Part shown: positions 1-7,098 of the stretch, in pieces
How positions within the stretch are numbered: the first letter of the stretch is position 1
Layout of the letters: every line of letters starts with the position of its first letter
Assembly (NCBI RefSeq): GCF_003751625.1
Contig: NZ_RJUL01000001.1
Location: 50,253 to 114,252 of the forward strand
DNA length: 64,000 bases
Reading direction: 5' to 3'
From: Gallaecimonas pentaromativorans
Lineage (GTDB): Bacteria > Pseudomonadota > Gammaproteobacteria > Enterobacterales > Gallaecimonadaceae
Position numbers and translations under genes: made by a program
The notes under the pieces: model-generated
What the model saw: only the letters and a program-made list of their open reading frames with translations
What the model was told of the DNA's origin: nothing
Database searches by the model: none

Positions 1-234
1 TGACCACCAATGCAGGTAGGGAGTCTTGGGCAGGCGCCATAAAAAAAGCCCACTGTAAGCCACAATAATGGCCTCTATCACCACGATAGAGTCCAAGCCA
101 TGGGCGCGCAGATTTAGCAACCCTAGGGCCAGCGACACCACCATCACCACCCATAGCAGCACCCGCAACAAGGCACGGCGGAACCGGGATTTTTCATCCC
201 AGAGGGTGGGTAGCGTCGCTAACCGCTTCGTCAT
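1..234 (-). CDS. N-terminal part of a membrane protein (runs off the window)
   Basis: Reading the minus strand from the ATG at 234 gives 78 open codons to the window edge. The product starts with a short basic segment (MTKRLATLPTLWDEKSRFRR). Two hydrophobic stretches follow at about residues 21-41 and 49-67, so this is an integral inner-membrane protein. A GGAG lies about a dozen bases upstream of the ATG. Short multi-helix N-termini like this are common in sensor and GGDEF proteins, but no catalytic domain is visible here, so no function is assigned. The plus-strand frame over the same bases gives an Arg/Ser-rich, low-complexity product and is rejected. Confidence 0.6.
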   Translation of the reverse strand, partial: MTKRLATLPTLWDEKSRFRRALLRVLLWVVMVVSLALGLLNLRAHGLDSIVVIEAIIVAYSGLFLWRLPKTPYLHWWS

Positions 235-400
235 GAGGGGGAGGCTCCAGCAAGGAAAGGGCTTAACCAAATTCGCCCAGCCTAAGAAAATACCTTGATT
301 CTGTTACAAATTCCATGCGCCAAGCCTTGTCGGTGCTGAGCTTGCCCTCTAAGGTACAGCCCAGAATGTTGGCCCTTTATGGTTAAAAAGGACGTACACC

Positions 401-1870
401 ATGAAACCCCTCGCCCTGTTATTGCCCCTGCTGTGCCTGCCGGCTTTAGCCGATACCGACTTTACCGGCAGCGGTACCCTGGCAGGCGCCGCCATCACCA
501 TGACGCTGCATATCACCGATAACGGCGAGGTTTCGGGCCACTACGCCTACCAAAAGTACCAGCGCCCCATTGCCCTTAGTGGCACGGTGCAAGGTAAAAA
601 TCTGGCGCTGCAAACCGGCCCGGCGCTAGCCGAGCGCTTCAGTGGTACCTTGTTTGGCGCCACTAATCAGATAACCCAAATCGCCGGGCTCTGGCAGGGC
701 AAAAGCAACGCCTTTGATTTTGTGGTGAGCAACCAGCCGGACCCTTACCGCGACCACCAGATCAGCTGCCAGGAAATGGCCGAGCTGCCCGCCCTGGTGT
801 TTGGCAACAATGCCGACCTTGGCTCCGGTAGCGGCTCGCCCAATAAGGTTGATTACCAATGCCCGCAAAGCCTTGCCCAGCTTGATTTTCTCAAGTCGCT
901 GCTGGCCCTGGCTGACACCATTCGAGACCCCAACCCATTGCCGCAAGGCTGCACCGGCACCATGCGCTTTGCCATCTGGCGCTATCACGCCTTTGAACTG
1001 GCGCAGCTCGGCTACTACCCGCAAAAAACCTTCAAGGGCCAAGACGACAATCACTACTTTAAAACCTGGAGCTACCAAAGCCTCTATAACCGCGCCCTCT
1101 ACCAGCAATACCAGGCGCTGGCTGCCAAGGCCCTGCCAAAGCTCAGTAGCTGGTACCAAACAACTGCCTCAGTAGACGCCGCCACCGCCAAGGCGTATGC
1201 CGATAACGCCCTTAACGCCATCGCCAGCTGGGCCTATGGCGCGCACCCAAGACGCTTACAAACCGAGCAACCGGTGCCCCACACCGAAGAAGCCCTGGCC
1301 GGTAACAGCCAGCCCTTTCTCAATGCCTTGGCTGGCGCAAACCCCAGCCAGAAGCTGGCCAGCCTGCGCCAACTGCTGGTGGCAGCCCCAGACTCCCCGC
1401 TTATCTCAGCGCTGCTCGATACCATGGCCCAAATCAAAGAGCCGCCACGGAGCGAATCGCCGCTGTCACTTGCCGTTACCCATCCGGCGCTGCTGGCAGC
1501 GCTGTTAAAGAAAGGCTTTAACCCCAACCAGCAAAACGACTTTGGCAAAACCCCGCTTTTTTACGCCATCCAATTTAACCAGCCCCAGGCGGTAACAGAC
1601 CTGCTGGCCGCTGGCGCCGATATCAACCACGGCTACCAGCTTCAAGATGCCAACGACTGGCGCTTTCAATGCGCGTTTAATATCGAGCATTGGCAGCGAA
1701 CCCCCTTGATGCACGCCGCCCAACACAGCGATGTGGCCATGCTTACATTACTGCTCGCTAACGGCGCCCGCCTCTATGCCAAAGACAGCCTGGGCAAAAC
1801 CGCCCTCGACTACGCCAAAGACAACCACAAGGACGCCAACGCCGCCTTCTTGCAAGAGGCCAAGCCATGA
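401..1870 (+). CDS. Exported ankyrin-repeat protein
   Basis: 489 residues. The ATG follows an AAGGA, and residues 1-17 (MKPLALLLPLLCLPALA) form a clear signal peptide, so the protein is periplasmic or secreted. The central region (about 20-330) matches no family I recognise. The C-terminal third carries ankyrin repeats: a unit around the TPLFYAIQ segment and another around RTPLMHAAQ / GKTALDYA, with the usual LL-x-x-GA turns. Ankyrin repeats bind partner proteins. The stop overlaps the start of the next gene by four bases (ATGA), so the two are probably translated together and may act at the same envelope site. That function is inferred. Confidence 0.85.
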   Translation: MKPLALLLPLLCLPALADTDFTGSGTLAGAAITMTLHITDNGEVSGHYAYQKYQRPIALSGTVQGKNLALQTGPALAERFSGTLFGATNQITQIAGLWQGKSNAFDFVVSNQPDPYRDHQISCQEMAELPALVFGNNADLGSGSGSPNKVDYQCPQSLAQLDFLKSLLALADTIRDPNPLPQGCTGTMRFAIWRYHAFELAQLGYYPQKTFKGQDDNHYFKTWSYQSLYNRALYQQYQALAAKALPKLSSWYQTTASVDAATAKAYADNALNAIASWAYGAHPRRLQTEQPVPHTEEALAGNSQPFLNALAGANPSQKLASLRQLLVAAPDSPLISALLDTMAQIKEPPRSESPLSLAVTHPALLAALLKKGFNPNQQNDFGKTPLFYAIQFNQPQAVTDLLAAGADINHGYQLQDANDWRFQCAFNIEHWQRTPLMHAAQHSDVAMLTLLLANGARLYAKDSLGKTALDYAKDNHKDANAAFLQEAKP

Positions 1871-2208
1871 GCGCCCGCCCCCTTTGTTGGGCCAGCGCCT
1901 TGCTCGCCTGCCTGCAACTTGGCGGCTGTGGCAGCACCTTACGCTACGCCTTCGACGACAGCCCCAACCCCTGTAGTAAAACCGGTTACATCTATGGCGG
2001 CACCCGCATTGACGGCATGTTGATTGGCAACAGCTTTACCGGCCCAGACCGCTCAGCCGCCCTCGGCGCCTTTGGCCTGGTTGACCTGCCTTTTAGCCTG
2101 GTCATGGACACCCTGCTGCTGCCCCTGGCCATTCCCCTCGAAAGCCACTACCACAGCGCCTGCCAACAACAAAAAGTCGCCGACACCACAAAAAGCGCAA
2201 CGCCTTAA
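1867..2208 (+). CDS. YceK/YidQ-type lipoprotein
   Basis: 113 residues with a lipoprotein signal: hydrophobic residues 8-18, then LGGC with the modified Cys at 21. The mature part has the small Gly/Pro-rich pattern of the YceK/YidQ family (IYGGTRIDG near the middle, then a hydrophobic LVDLPFSLVMDTLLLPLAIP segment). Members are envelope lipoproteins of unknown role. The next residue after Cys is Gly rather than Asp, which is compatible with outer-membrane sorting. The start codon lies inside the stop of the ankyrin-repeat gene, so the two form an operon. No terminator is obvious after it. Confidence 0.75.
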   Translation: MSARPLCWASALLACLQLGGCGSTLRYAFDDSPNPCSKTGYIYGGTRIDGMLIGNSFTGPDRSAALGAFGLVDLPFSLVMDTLLLPLAIPLESHYHSACQQQKVADTTKSATP

Positions 2209-2865
2209 TCTCAAAGGCTTTACCCAAAACAAGGCGGTGGTTAAGGTGGGGGTAAAACTCGAAGCGAAAGCACTGCTTTCGCGCAGCAAGCCACCAAGGA
2301 TGGGTAGCAACTCAAGATGATAAAGGGACTTTGGATAACCTGATTCCACGGGCGGTAGCGTCAATTTAGGTTGAGTCGAAAACCAATCTATTACTCTGAT
2401 AATTAAGTGTTTTTTTGATTATTGTCATCTGTGGTTGTTCCTTTAATGCCGGGACTATTCGGACCGTCCATGGCCCTCACCCAATGGGCCATCGTCGGTA
2501 TGACGATGTTCAAGTTTGTTCCTGACAAACTTGTCACCCAAGCAGAGGGGTATCGTAGGTTTTCGGGCTGAAATATATGTGTGGATGCACAGTGTATCTG
2601 TTGGCCCAGCTGATCCAGGCCATTTATGACGATAAAGAGCGCTCGTTTTTCCCGGTTTGACCAGTTCTAATACATTGAGGTGGATAAAGTTACTTCTCAT
2701 CCGATGTGATGATAACGAGCACTCGTCATGCATAAAAACGAGACCGCTCGCTTTTGTGGAGTCATTCTTGGCTTTCACACGAAAATCTAGAGGATGATCA
2801 GCTGGTTAAGCTTTTAATGCCGACTGGTCAGATGAGTGAAAGCGAGCGCGCTCGCTAATAAAACT
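2209..2865. other. Gene-poor stretch with decayed coding fragments
   Basis: No intact gene is supported. Short plus-strand pieces look protein-like but are broken by stops: around 2440-2571 (contains MALTQWAIVGMTMF, reminiscent of the N-terminal region of IS4-type transposases), 2592-2660 (VYLLAQLIQAIYDDKERSFF) and 2756-2858 (ending LVKLLMPTGQMSESERAR). They lie in different frames, as expected of a decayed gene. A minus-strand frame at 2455-2778 has no recognisable features and overlaps these pieces. A perfect 16-base palindrome, AGCGAGCGCGCTCGCT, lies at 2841-2856 just before the first integron core site. Confidence 0.45.
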
Positions 2866-2885
2866 GTTAGCATGCAAGGTGAAAC

Positions 2886-3461
2886 ATGGACGACTTTTTG
2901 GCTCAAATATATCTGGAACAAGCTAAGCAAGAGTGCGAAAGGTGCTTTCATTCAATCCAAATAATGAATGCAATCACTCAAAGAAAAGTAGAAGACGATT
3001 TCTTTCAGCATGCCCTTGATCTGATCCATCATGCCGCTGCCGTCTCTCGTATCTTTTGGCCTCCTGGCGGAAGAAATAAACAAAGCACTAAGCGAGCGCA
3101 TCGTAGAGGTCAGGTCCTTAGGGATATGCTTCAGCTTCAAAGTGGGCATGCAGTTCAAAATCGTTCTTTACGCGACCACTTTGAACACTTCGATGAGCGT
3201 TTAGATGATTGGGTAGAAAACAGCAAAAACAGGAATATTGTACATCGCCTTTTTGGACCTAGATCAGCTATAGGTGGCGACGCTATTCAAGACTCAGACA
3301 TAATTCATCACTTTGATCCGGCAACAAATATATTCGGGTTCAGGGGTGAACACTACAATATTCAAGAACTCGCTACTGGGCTTGATGATATTTATCAAAA
3401 AACGGTAGCTAAAATTGCAGAGCTCGATGCTAACAAGGCATTGCAGCGGACTAGCCGCTGA
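2886..3461 (+). CDS. Cassette 1: hypothetical helical protein, possibly HEPN-like
   Basis: 191 residues. The start at 2886 has AAGG about eight bases upstream and lies 20 bases inside the cassette. The product is soluble, predicted mostly helical and rich in His, Arg and Asp, with no signal or membrane segment. Residues 96-101 (RDHFEH) fit the R-x4-H pattern of HEPN RNases and lie in an amphipathic stretch followed by DERLDDW; I treat this as suggestive only. The last ten residues (ANKALQRTSR) are encoded by the attC itself, and the stop codon lies within it, a common arrangement in cassettes. No family is recognised with confidence. Confidence 0.7.
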   Translation: MDDFLAQIYLEQAKQECERCFHSIQIMNAITQRKVEDDFFQHALDLIHHAAAVSRIFWPPGGRNKQSTKRAHRRGQVLRDMLQLQSGHAVQNRSLRDHFEHFDERLDDWVENSKNRNIVHRLFGPRSAIGGDAIQDSDIIHHFDPATNIFGFRGEHYNIQELATGLDDIYQKTVAKIAELDANKALQRTSR

Positions 3462-3475
3462 ATGCGGCGTTATGT
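3428..3475 (+). repeat. attC site 1 (short)
   Basis: The R'' core TGCTAAC (3428-3434) and R' core GTTATGT (3469-3475) bracket an imperfect palindrome. GCATT at 3438-3442 pairs with AATGC at 3461-3465, and CAGCGG (3444-3449) with CCGCTG, around an ACTAG loop. At 48 bases it is at the short end for attC. The R'' core is the exact complement of GTTAGCA at 2866, as required for cassette 1. Confidence 0.8.
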
Positions 3476-3497
3476 GCCCGAGCGGCAAAGGAGAACT

Positions 3498-4256
3498 ATG
3501 TTCAAAAAATTTTTGCTAAAGTCTTTAGTTAAATTTAAAGCTAGAGAGCGGGTTTATCTTGGCTCTGAATCGTCATTGAAAAATAACGATATGTACTTTA
3601 TCTGGACTAAGGATTCGAAGAAATATTATCTGGAATCAATTGAAAGTAAAAATGTCATAACTTTTCATTATCCGGACGCTGACAGCGATGATGCTGAAAT
3701 TCACAAGATACCGTTCTCTCAATTGTCTCAATACGACTTGCTGATTAAACATCATTATCGCTTATGGCAATTAGAGTATACAACGTTGCTTCGTGCTTAT
3801 ATTTTTAATGTGCTTGGTATTAATCGTGTTAAGTGGTTTTTCGAACAAAGTCGAGATAAAAAAACGATTAATTATTATGAAAAATTTGAATTACTAAGTA
3901 TGGTTCTAAAACATAGAGATGCGTCAAATAAAGTCAATTTCTATGCACTAAAGCGTGAAATCTATGGGACTAGCTCGGAAAAAAGAACTGACTATACCCA
4001 TAACATGGACTTGCGTTGGAAGTTATTAGCTTTACAAGAAAGCGGGGATGTTAGTTTTAAAGATGAAGCTCTTTATCTGTCTAACATAACGGTGAACCCG
4101 CAGGCTCTGAATACACTTTCTGCTTACCAAAGAGAGGAACGAAAGCACCGTGACAGTATTAGGATGGCTCGCATTCAGCAAACCATCGCATTTCTATTGT
4201 TTATTTCCGCGGTTATAAATGTGTACTTTACGCATATAGCAAACACAGGCACATAA
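3498..4256 (+). CDS. Cassette 2: hypothetical tail-anchored protein
   Basis: 252 residues from the ATG at 3498, chosen because AAAGGAG lies directly upstream. An in-frame ATG at 3462 lies inside the attC and has no ribosome-binding site. The N-terminus is basic, with several Lys-rich stretches. A single hydrophobic segment near the C-terminus (about 229-246, TIAFLLFISAVINVYF) suggests a tail-anchored inner-membrane protein with its bulk in the cytoplasm. The gene is visibly AT-rich compared with the flanking chromosome, consistent with transfer. I recognise no domain. It ends within the left end of attC 2. Confidence 0.7.
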   Translation: MFKKFLLKSLVKFKARERVYLGSESSLKNNDMYFIWTKDSKKYYLESIESKNVITFHYPDADSDDAEIHKIPFSQLSQYDLLIKHHYRLWQLEYTTLLRAYIFNVLGINRVKWFFEQSRDKKTINYYEKFELLSMVLKHRDASNKVNFYALKREIYGTSSEKRTDYTHNMDLRWKLLALQESGDVSFKDEALYLSNITVNPQALNTLSAYQREERKHRDSIRMARIQQTIAFLLFISAVINVYFTHIANTGT

Positions 4257-4376
4257 CAAACTGTTTAAGAGTGATTCGCAACGCGTGGCATTTTTACTAT
4301 GCGTTGATTTTAGTGATTAAGGTGGTTTGCAGCGGCTTCTGTGTTGCGTTGCTCACACCTTAACAGGGCGTTATGT
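4251..4376 (+). repeat. attC site 2 (long, Vibrio VCR-like)
   Basis: 126 bases from R'' ACATAAC (4251-4257) to R' GTTATGT (4370-4376), which are exact complements. The arms pair at CTGTTTAAG / CTTAACAG and GCAACGC / GCGTTGC. The length and several words (GCAACGCGTGGCATTT, CTTAACAGGGCGTTATG) resemble Vibrio chromosomal-integron repeats as I remember them. This is the clearest attC of the set. Confidence 0.88.
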
Positions 4377-4392
4377 TTCAGGAGAATTCTAA

Positions 4393-4881
4393 GTGAAAGA
4401 AGAAGTGGTTAAGGAAAAGGGTTCGGGAGTTTATGAAATACTCTCAAAAGTTATTTCACTAATTGGAACAATCCTCCTTGTACCAGTAATCCTTTTTTTA
4501 CTATTAGGCACTGGCTACCTTTTAGCTTTGTCAGGCATGTTTAATGAGAGTTCGCCTCACGCAGCCTCTGAAATAAAGATGCTCATTCTTGAGGTGTGGA
4601 GAACACTGCTCCCTTTGGCTCAACAAGCGCTGTCACTAATCGGGCCAATTTTAATCTTAGTAGTAGTTGTTGGGTTGGTAAAGTGGTTGGCTCCCTCAGA
4701 TAAACTTAGCCTTAAGCCTGTTGCTGACAATCTTCCCGCCGTATTGGCTGTAATCATTCTTGGATCAATATGCATTCTCCCAGTGATGGGGCGTGAAATT
4801 CCTGGGGTAATGAGTAATATCGCTCTTGTAATAGTAGGCTTTTACTTTGGCAAGCTACATGTTTCATCAAATAAAACATAA
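4393..4881 (+). CDS. Cassette 3: hypothetical multi-spanning membrane protein
   Basis: 162 residues starting at GTG 4393, preceded by CAGGAG at suitable spacing. After a charged cytoplasmic-looking N-terminus (MKEEVVKEKGSG) come hydrophobic segments at about 18-47, 80-97, 112-130 and 136-152, giving about four transmembrane helices. No family is recognised. Small membrane proteins of this kind are frequent in integron cassettes. The stop codon overlaps the R'' core of attC 3. Confidence 0.7.
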   Translation: MKEEVVKEKGSGVYEILSKVISLIGTILLVPVILFLLLGTGYLLALSGMFNESSPHAASEIKMLILEVWRTLLPLAQQALSLIGPILILVVVVGLVKWLAPSDKLSLKPVADNLPAVLAVIILGSICILPVMGREIPGVMSNIALVIVGFYFGKLHVSSNKT

Positions 4882-4953
4882 CAAGGCCAGTCAGCATCGC
4901 TCACTTTGTTCGCTGGACCTCGTTTCACTCGGCCGCTGCTGGCGGCGTTAGGA
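4876..4953 (+). repeat. attC site 3
   Basis: 78 bases from R'' ACATAAC (4876-4882) to R' GTTAGGA (4947-4953). The R'' core complements the left core of cassette 3 (GTTATGT at 4370), not the R' core beside it, exactly as the cassette model predicts. Inner arms pair as GCCAGTCAGCA with TGCTGGCGGC, with one bulge. Confidence 0.82.
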
Positions 4954-4972
4954 GTTTATAAGGAGTTGGTAA

Positions 4973-5587
4973 ATGGGTTTTTGGGATCTTTTCAGGAAAA
5001 AAGAAGAAGGTGATAAAGCAAATTTACCATCTAATATTCAGCAATTGTCTAACAGTTTATCCAAAGGGCAAATGGTCCCAATCCGAACTGATTTATCATT
5101 AGATGGTAAAAAGGAGGCTTTTTTATCCTTTCTTATTAAAGAGTGTGATGAAAATATTGAGTTGTTAAGAGATAACCCTAATGTTGAAGTGTCATATGGT
5201 GGTGTCACATTTAATTTTGAAGAAAAAGTATTCGTTTTATACCTTCTAGTCAGAATAGAAGAAAAGTCTGAGATGACATATGAAACCGCATTTTCGCTTT
5301 CACAAAGTGAAATGTATGAGGACTGTGAAGCTTTTTCTAAGCAAAACGGTATTCAAATAATAGTGTCTGGTGAACAAAGGAATAAAGTCATTGTTGTCAA
5401 GATGGATATGATTCACTTAAATATTGCAGCTGTAATTAAGTTGGCAGAGGACAAAACGAGCCTAAATTGGTCAATTGAGAAATTTATGGAATGTGTGGGT
5501 TTTATACAAAGTCAAACAAGTAACCCAGAAGAGCTCTGGTATTTATTACAAAATGCAGGCGGGTTCATAGAAGTTAACACAAAGTAA
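4973..5587 (+). CDS. Cassette 4: hypothetical cytosolic protein
   Basis: 204 residues. The ATG has AAGGAG upstream and lies 25 bases inside the cassette. The product is soluble and acidic, without signal or membrane segments, and has a Lys/Glu-rich start (MGFWDLFRKKEEGDK). The middle has alternating hydrophobic strands (VEVSYGGVTFNF, IQIIVSG) and the C-terminal half looks helical. I recognise no family. The gene is complete, but the cassette's own attC is missing: 15 bases after the stop the sequence becomes the left end of an IS3-type element, so this cassette can no longer be excised by normal attC x attC recombination. Confidence 0.65.
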   Translation: MGFWDLFRKKEEGDKANLPSNIQQLSNSLSKGQMVPIRTDLSLDGKKEAFLSFLIKECDENIELLRDNPNVEVSYGGVTFNFEEKVFVLYLLVRIEEKSEMTYETAFSLSQSEMYEDCEAFSKQNGIQIIVSGEQRNKVIVVKMDMIHLNIAAVIKLAEDKTSLNWSIEKFMECVGFIQSQTSNPEELWYLLQNAGGFIEVNTK

Positions 5588-5602
5588 TTTTCACACCCCC
5601 CC

Positions 5603-5930
5603 TGGACCTCACCCGCTTTAACGGACACGCATCGCTAACTCACCGAGAGGACGTCGATGCCTGCTTACAAGACCGGAAAACGCACCCAGCAGTACAGTCT
5701 GGAGTTCAAGAAAAAAGCCGTGCTGTGGAGCCATGAACCACACCGCAACGTCAAGGAAGTAGCCGAGGCGCTGGACATTCACCCCTTCATGTTGTCTCGT
5801 TGGCGCAAGGAATTTCGTGAAGGTAAGTACGGCATGGCCAACAATGCTCCAATCGACTCGCAGGAACGGAATATCCGCTTTGGATGCGGCGCGTTTGCCG
5901 GGATTTTCCTAAATAGCAGTGTCGAATAGT
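5603..5930 (+). mobile_element. Truncated IS3-family insertion sequence (left end only)
   Basis: A TG-starting terminal inverted repeat (TGGACCTCACCCGCTTTAAC, 5603-5622) lies about 54 bases before a typical IS3 orfA start. The matching right end, the reverse complement of this repeat, is not found downstream, and there is no orfB with a DDE domain. The element is therefore a fragment of its left end. The right boundary is uncertain, because similarity to orfA fades after about 5840. Confidence 0.7.
5657..5929 (+). pseudogene. IS3-family transposase OrfA, truncated
   Basis: The frame starts at 5657 behind GAGAGGA and encodes 90 residues. Residues 1-60 form the helix-turn-helix of IS3 OrfA proteins (YSLEFKKKAVLWS ... 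VKEVAEALDIHPFMLSRWRKEF), which binds the terminal repeats. After about residue 61 the sequence no longer looks like OrfA: it lacks the leucine zipper and the frameshift window leading to OrfB, and it runs to an unrelated stop. It cannot supply transposition by itself. Confidence 0.75.
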
Positions 5931-6176
5931 AGATCACCTTGGGCAGCCTACGAAGCCCATGTTTTCGCGGGCTGTAGCGATATAGGGTGGCTCACAATTA
6001 GGAACAGTTATTTAGGTGCATTTATAGGGTTATTCGTTATTGGTCTCACCACCGGACCTTTGTGGGTATTTTCCCTCTTTATCGCGGTCATGGTTGCACT
6101 TCTGGCAGTCAGGTATGGCGACAGATTTTGGGTCCGGTTCATCAAAACCCTTCGTGATGTCGCCCATTTTCTATAG
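5919..6176 (+). CDS. Possible small membrane protein beside the IS fragment
   Basis: An open frame from GTG 5919 encodes 85 residues with two hydrophobic segments (about 31-46 and 48-63) and a basic tail (GDRFWVRFIKTLRD). No good ribosome-binding site precedes the GTG, and the frame begins inside the IS debris. It may be the surviving C-terminal end of a membrane protein whose start was lost when the island was rearranged. No family is recognised. Confidence 0.35.
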   Translation: MSNSRSPWAAYEAHVFAGCSDIGWLTIRNSYLGAFIGLFVIGLTTGPLWVFSLFIAVMVALLAVRYGDRFWVRFIKTLRDVAHFL

Positions 6177-6245
6177 AAATAACGGCCCTACGCTACTATG
6201 CCTCAATAAAATTTAGGCCCTAACGAAGCCACCGCTCTTGGGCCC

Positions 6246-6274
6246 CTTTCAGCAGAGCGCCAAACTGCTGAAAG
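6246..6274. repeat. 10-base inverted repeat
   Basis: CTTTCAGCAG (6246-6255) and CTGCTGAAAG (6265-6274) are perfect complements around nine bases. It has no T-run, so it is not a standard terminator. It lies in the 274-base gap between the island and msrA, which otherwise shows no gene. Confidence 0.6.
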
Positions 6275-6396
6275 TGGAAGCTTGCTTGAGGTAAGAAAGT
6301 CGGCGGCCAGTTCGGTAAAAGCGGAAGATACCTAATGCCGGGCTTGCCATCTTTGGCAAAGGTCACCCCATCTTTCTTGGCTACCCCCCCAAAAAG

Positions 6397-6421
6397 AAAA
6401 AGCCCCTCAATGGGGCTTTTT
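6397..6421 (-). terminator. Rho-independent terminator after msrA
   Basis: AAAAAGCCCC and GGGGCTTTTT form a ten-pair stem with a five-base loop, ending in a T-run on either strand. It lies 30 bases beyond the msrA stop and can also stop transcription coming from the island. Confidence 0.85.
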
Positions 6422-6450
6422 CGTTCCTATGCGGCGCCAGCTATAACCAC

Positions 6451-6960
6451 TCACTGACCCCGCTTAGGCAACACCCAATTCGGCCGGATAAAGTGGCAGG
6501 TGTAACCGTTGGGGAAGTGCTCCAGATAATCCTGGTGCTCGGGCTCTGCTTCCCAGAAATCACCGGCTGGGGCCAGCTCGGTGGCTACCTTGCCGGGCCA
6601 GAGGCCTGAAGCGTTCACATCAGCAATCGTGTCTTCGGCCACCGCTTTTTGCTCATCCCCCAGGTAAAAGATGGCGGAGCGGTAGCTGGTGCCCACATCG
6701 TTACCTTGGCGATTAACGGTACTCGGGTCGTGGATTTGGAAGAAGAACTCCAAAATCTTGCGATAACTTATCTGCGCCGGGTCAAAGATGATTTCAATGG
6801 CTTCGGCATGGGTGCCATGGTTACGGTAGGTGGCATTGGGTACATCGCCGCCGCTGTAGCCCACCCGGGTGGAGAGCACACCAGGGTAGCGACGTATCAG
6901 ATCCTGCATACCCCAGAAACAGCCGCCGGCCAGAATGGCCTTCTCGGTTTTCGCAGTCAT
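6451..6960 (-). CDS. msrA: Peptide-methionine (S)-S-oxide reductase MsrA
   Basis: 169 residues; AGGAGG precedes the ATG. MsrA repairs the S-epimer of methionine sulfoxide in oxidised proteins. The catalytic Cys14 lies in the signature GGCFWG, followed by the conserved GYSGG and the H-x-E pair in [13 protein letters not shown] second Cys near residue 155 (GYTCHFIRP) is a candidate resolving cysteine. Length is normal for the short bacterial form without an MsrB fusion. It is transcribed alone, toward its own terminator. Confidence 0.96.
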   Translation of the reverse strand: MTAKTEKAILAGGCFWGMQDLIRRYPGVLSTRVGYSGGDVPNATYRNHGTHAEAIEIIFDPAQISYRKILEFFFQIHDPSTVNRQGNDVGTSYRSAIFYLGDEQKAVAEDTIADVNASGLWPGKVATELAPAGDFWEAEPEHQDYLEHFPNGYTCHFIRPNWVLPKRGQ

Positions 6961-7098
6961 AAAGCCTCCTATGTTCAGCGCCCTACTCTACCAGCACGGT
7001 CAAGCCAGGGCGACGCACAGATAGCGATTGCGATAAGCGGTTTGTTGGCTTGGTGCCGTTACGATTACCCCGCCAATGAGGCTGTGATATTTACGCTG

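Larger units (their letters stand above)
2866..5602 (+). mobile_element. Cluster of integron gene cassettes without integrase
   Basis: Four AT-rich reading frames are separated by three attC recombination sites. Recombination points (G/TT) are at 2866, 3469, 4370 and 4947. In an integron cassette, the 7-base R'' core of its own attC must be complementary to the R' core formed at its own left end. That holds three times: GTTAGCA/TGCTAAC for cassette 1, GTTATGT/ACATAAC for cassettes 2 and 3. Cassette 4 starts at GTTAGGA but no TCCTAAC follows; it is cut off at the IS fragment starting at 5603. All genes share one orientation, as is usual. No intI is present in the window, so this is either a cluster of attC sites lacking integrase or the tail of a larger array that has moved. 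Confidence 0.85.

Noticed and set aside
2455-2778. 107-residue minus-strand frame as a gene
   Set aside because: No ribosome-binding site or domain; it overlaps better coding-like fragments on the other strand.
3462-3497. Earlier ATG for cassette 2
   Set aside because: It lies inside attC and has no ribosome-binding site; ATG 3498 follows AAAGGAG.
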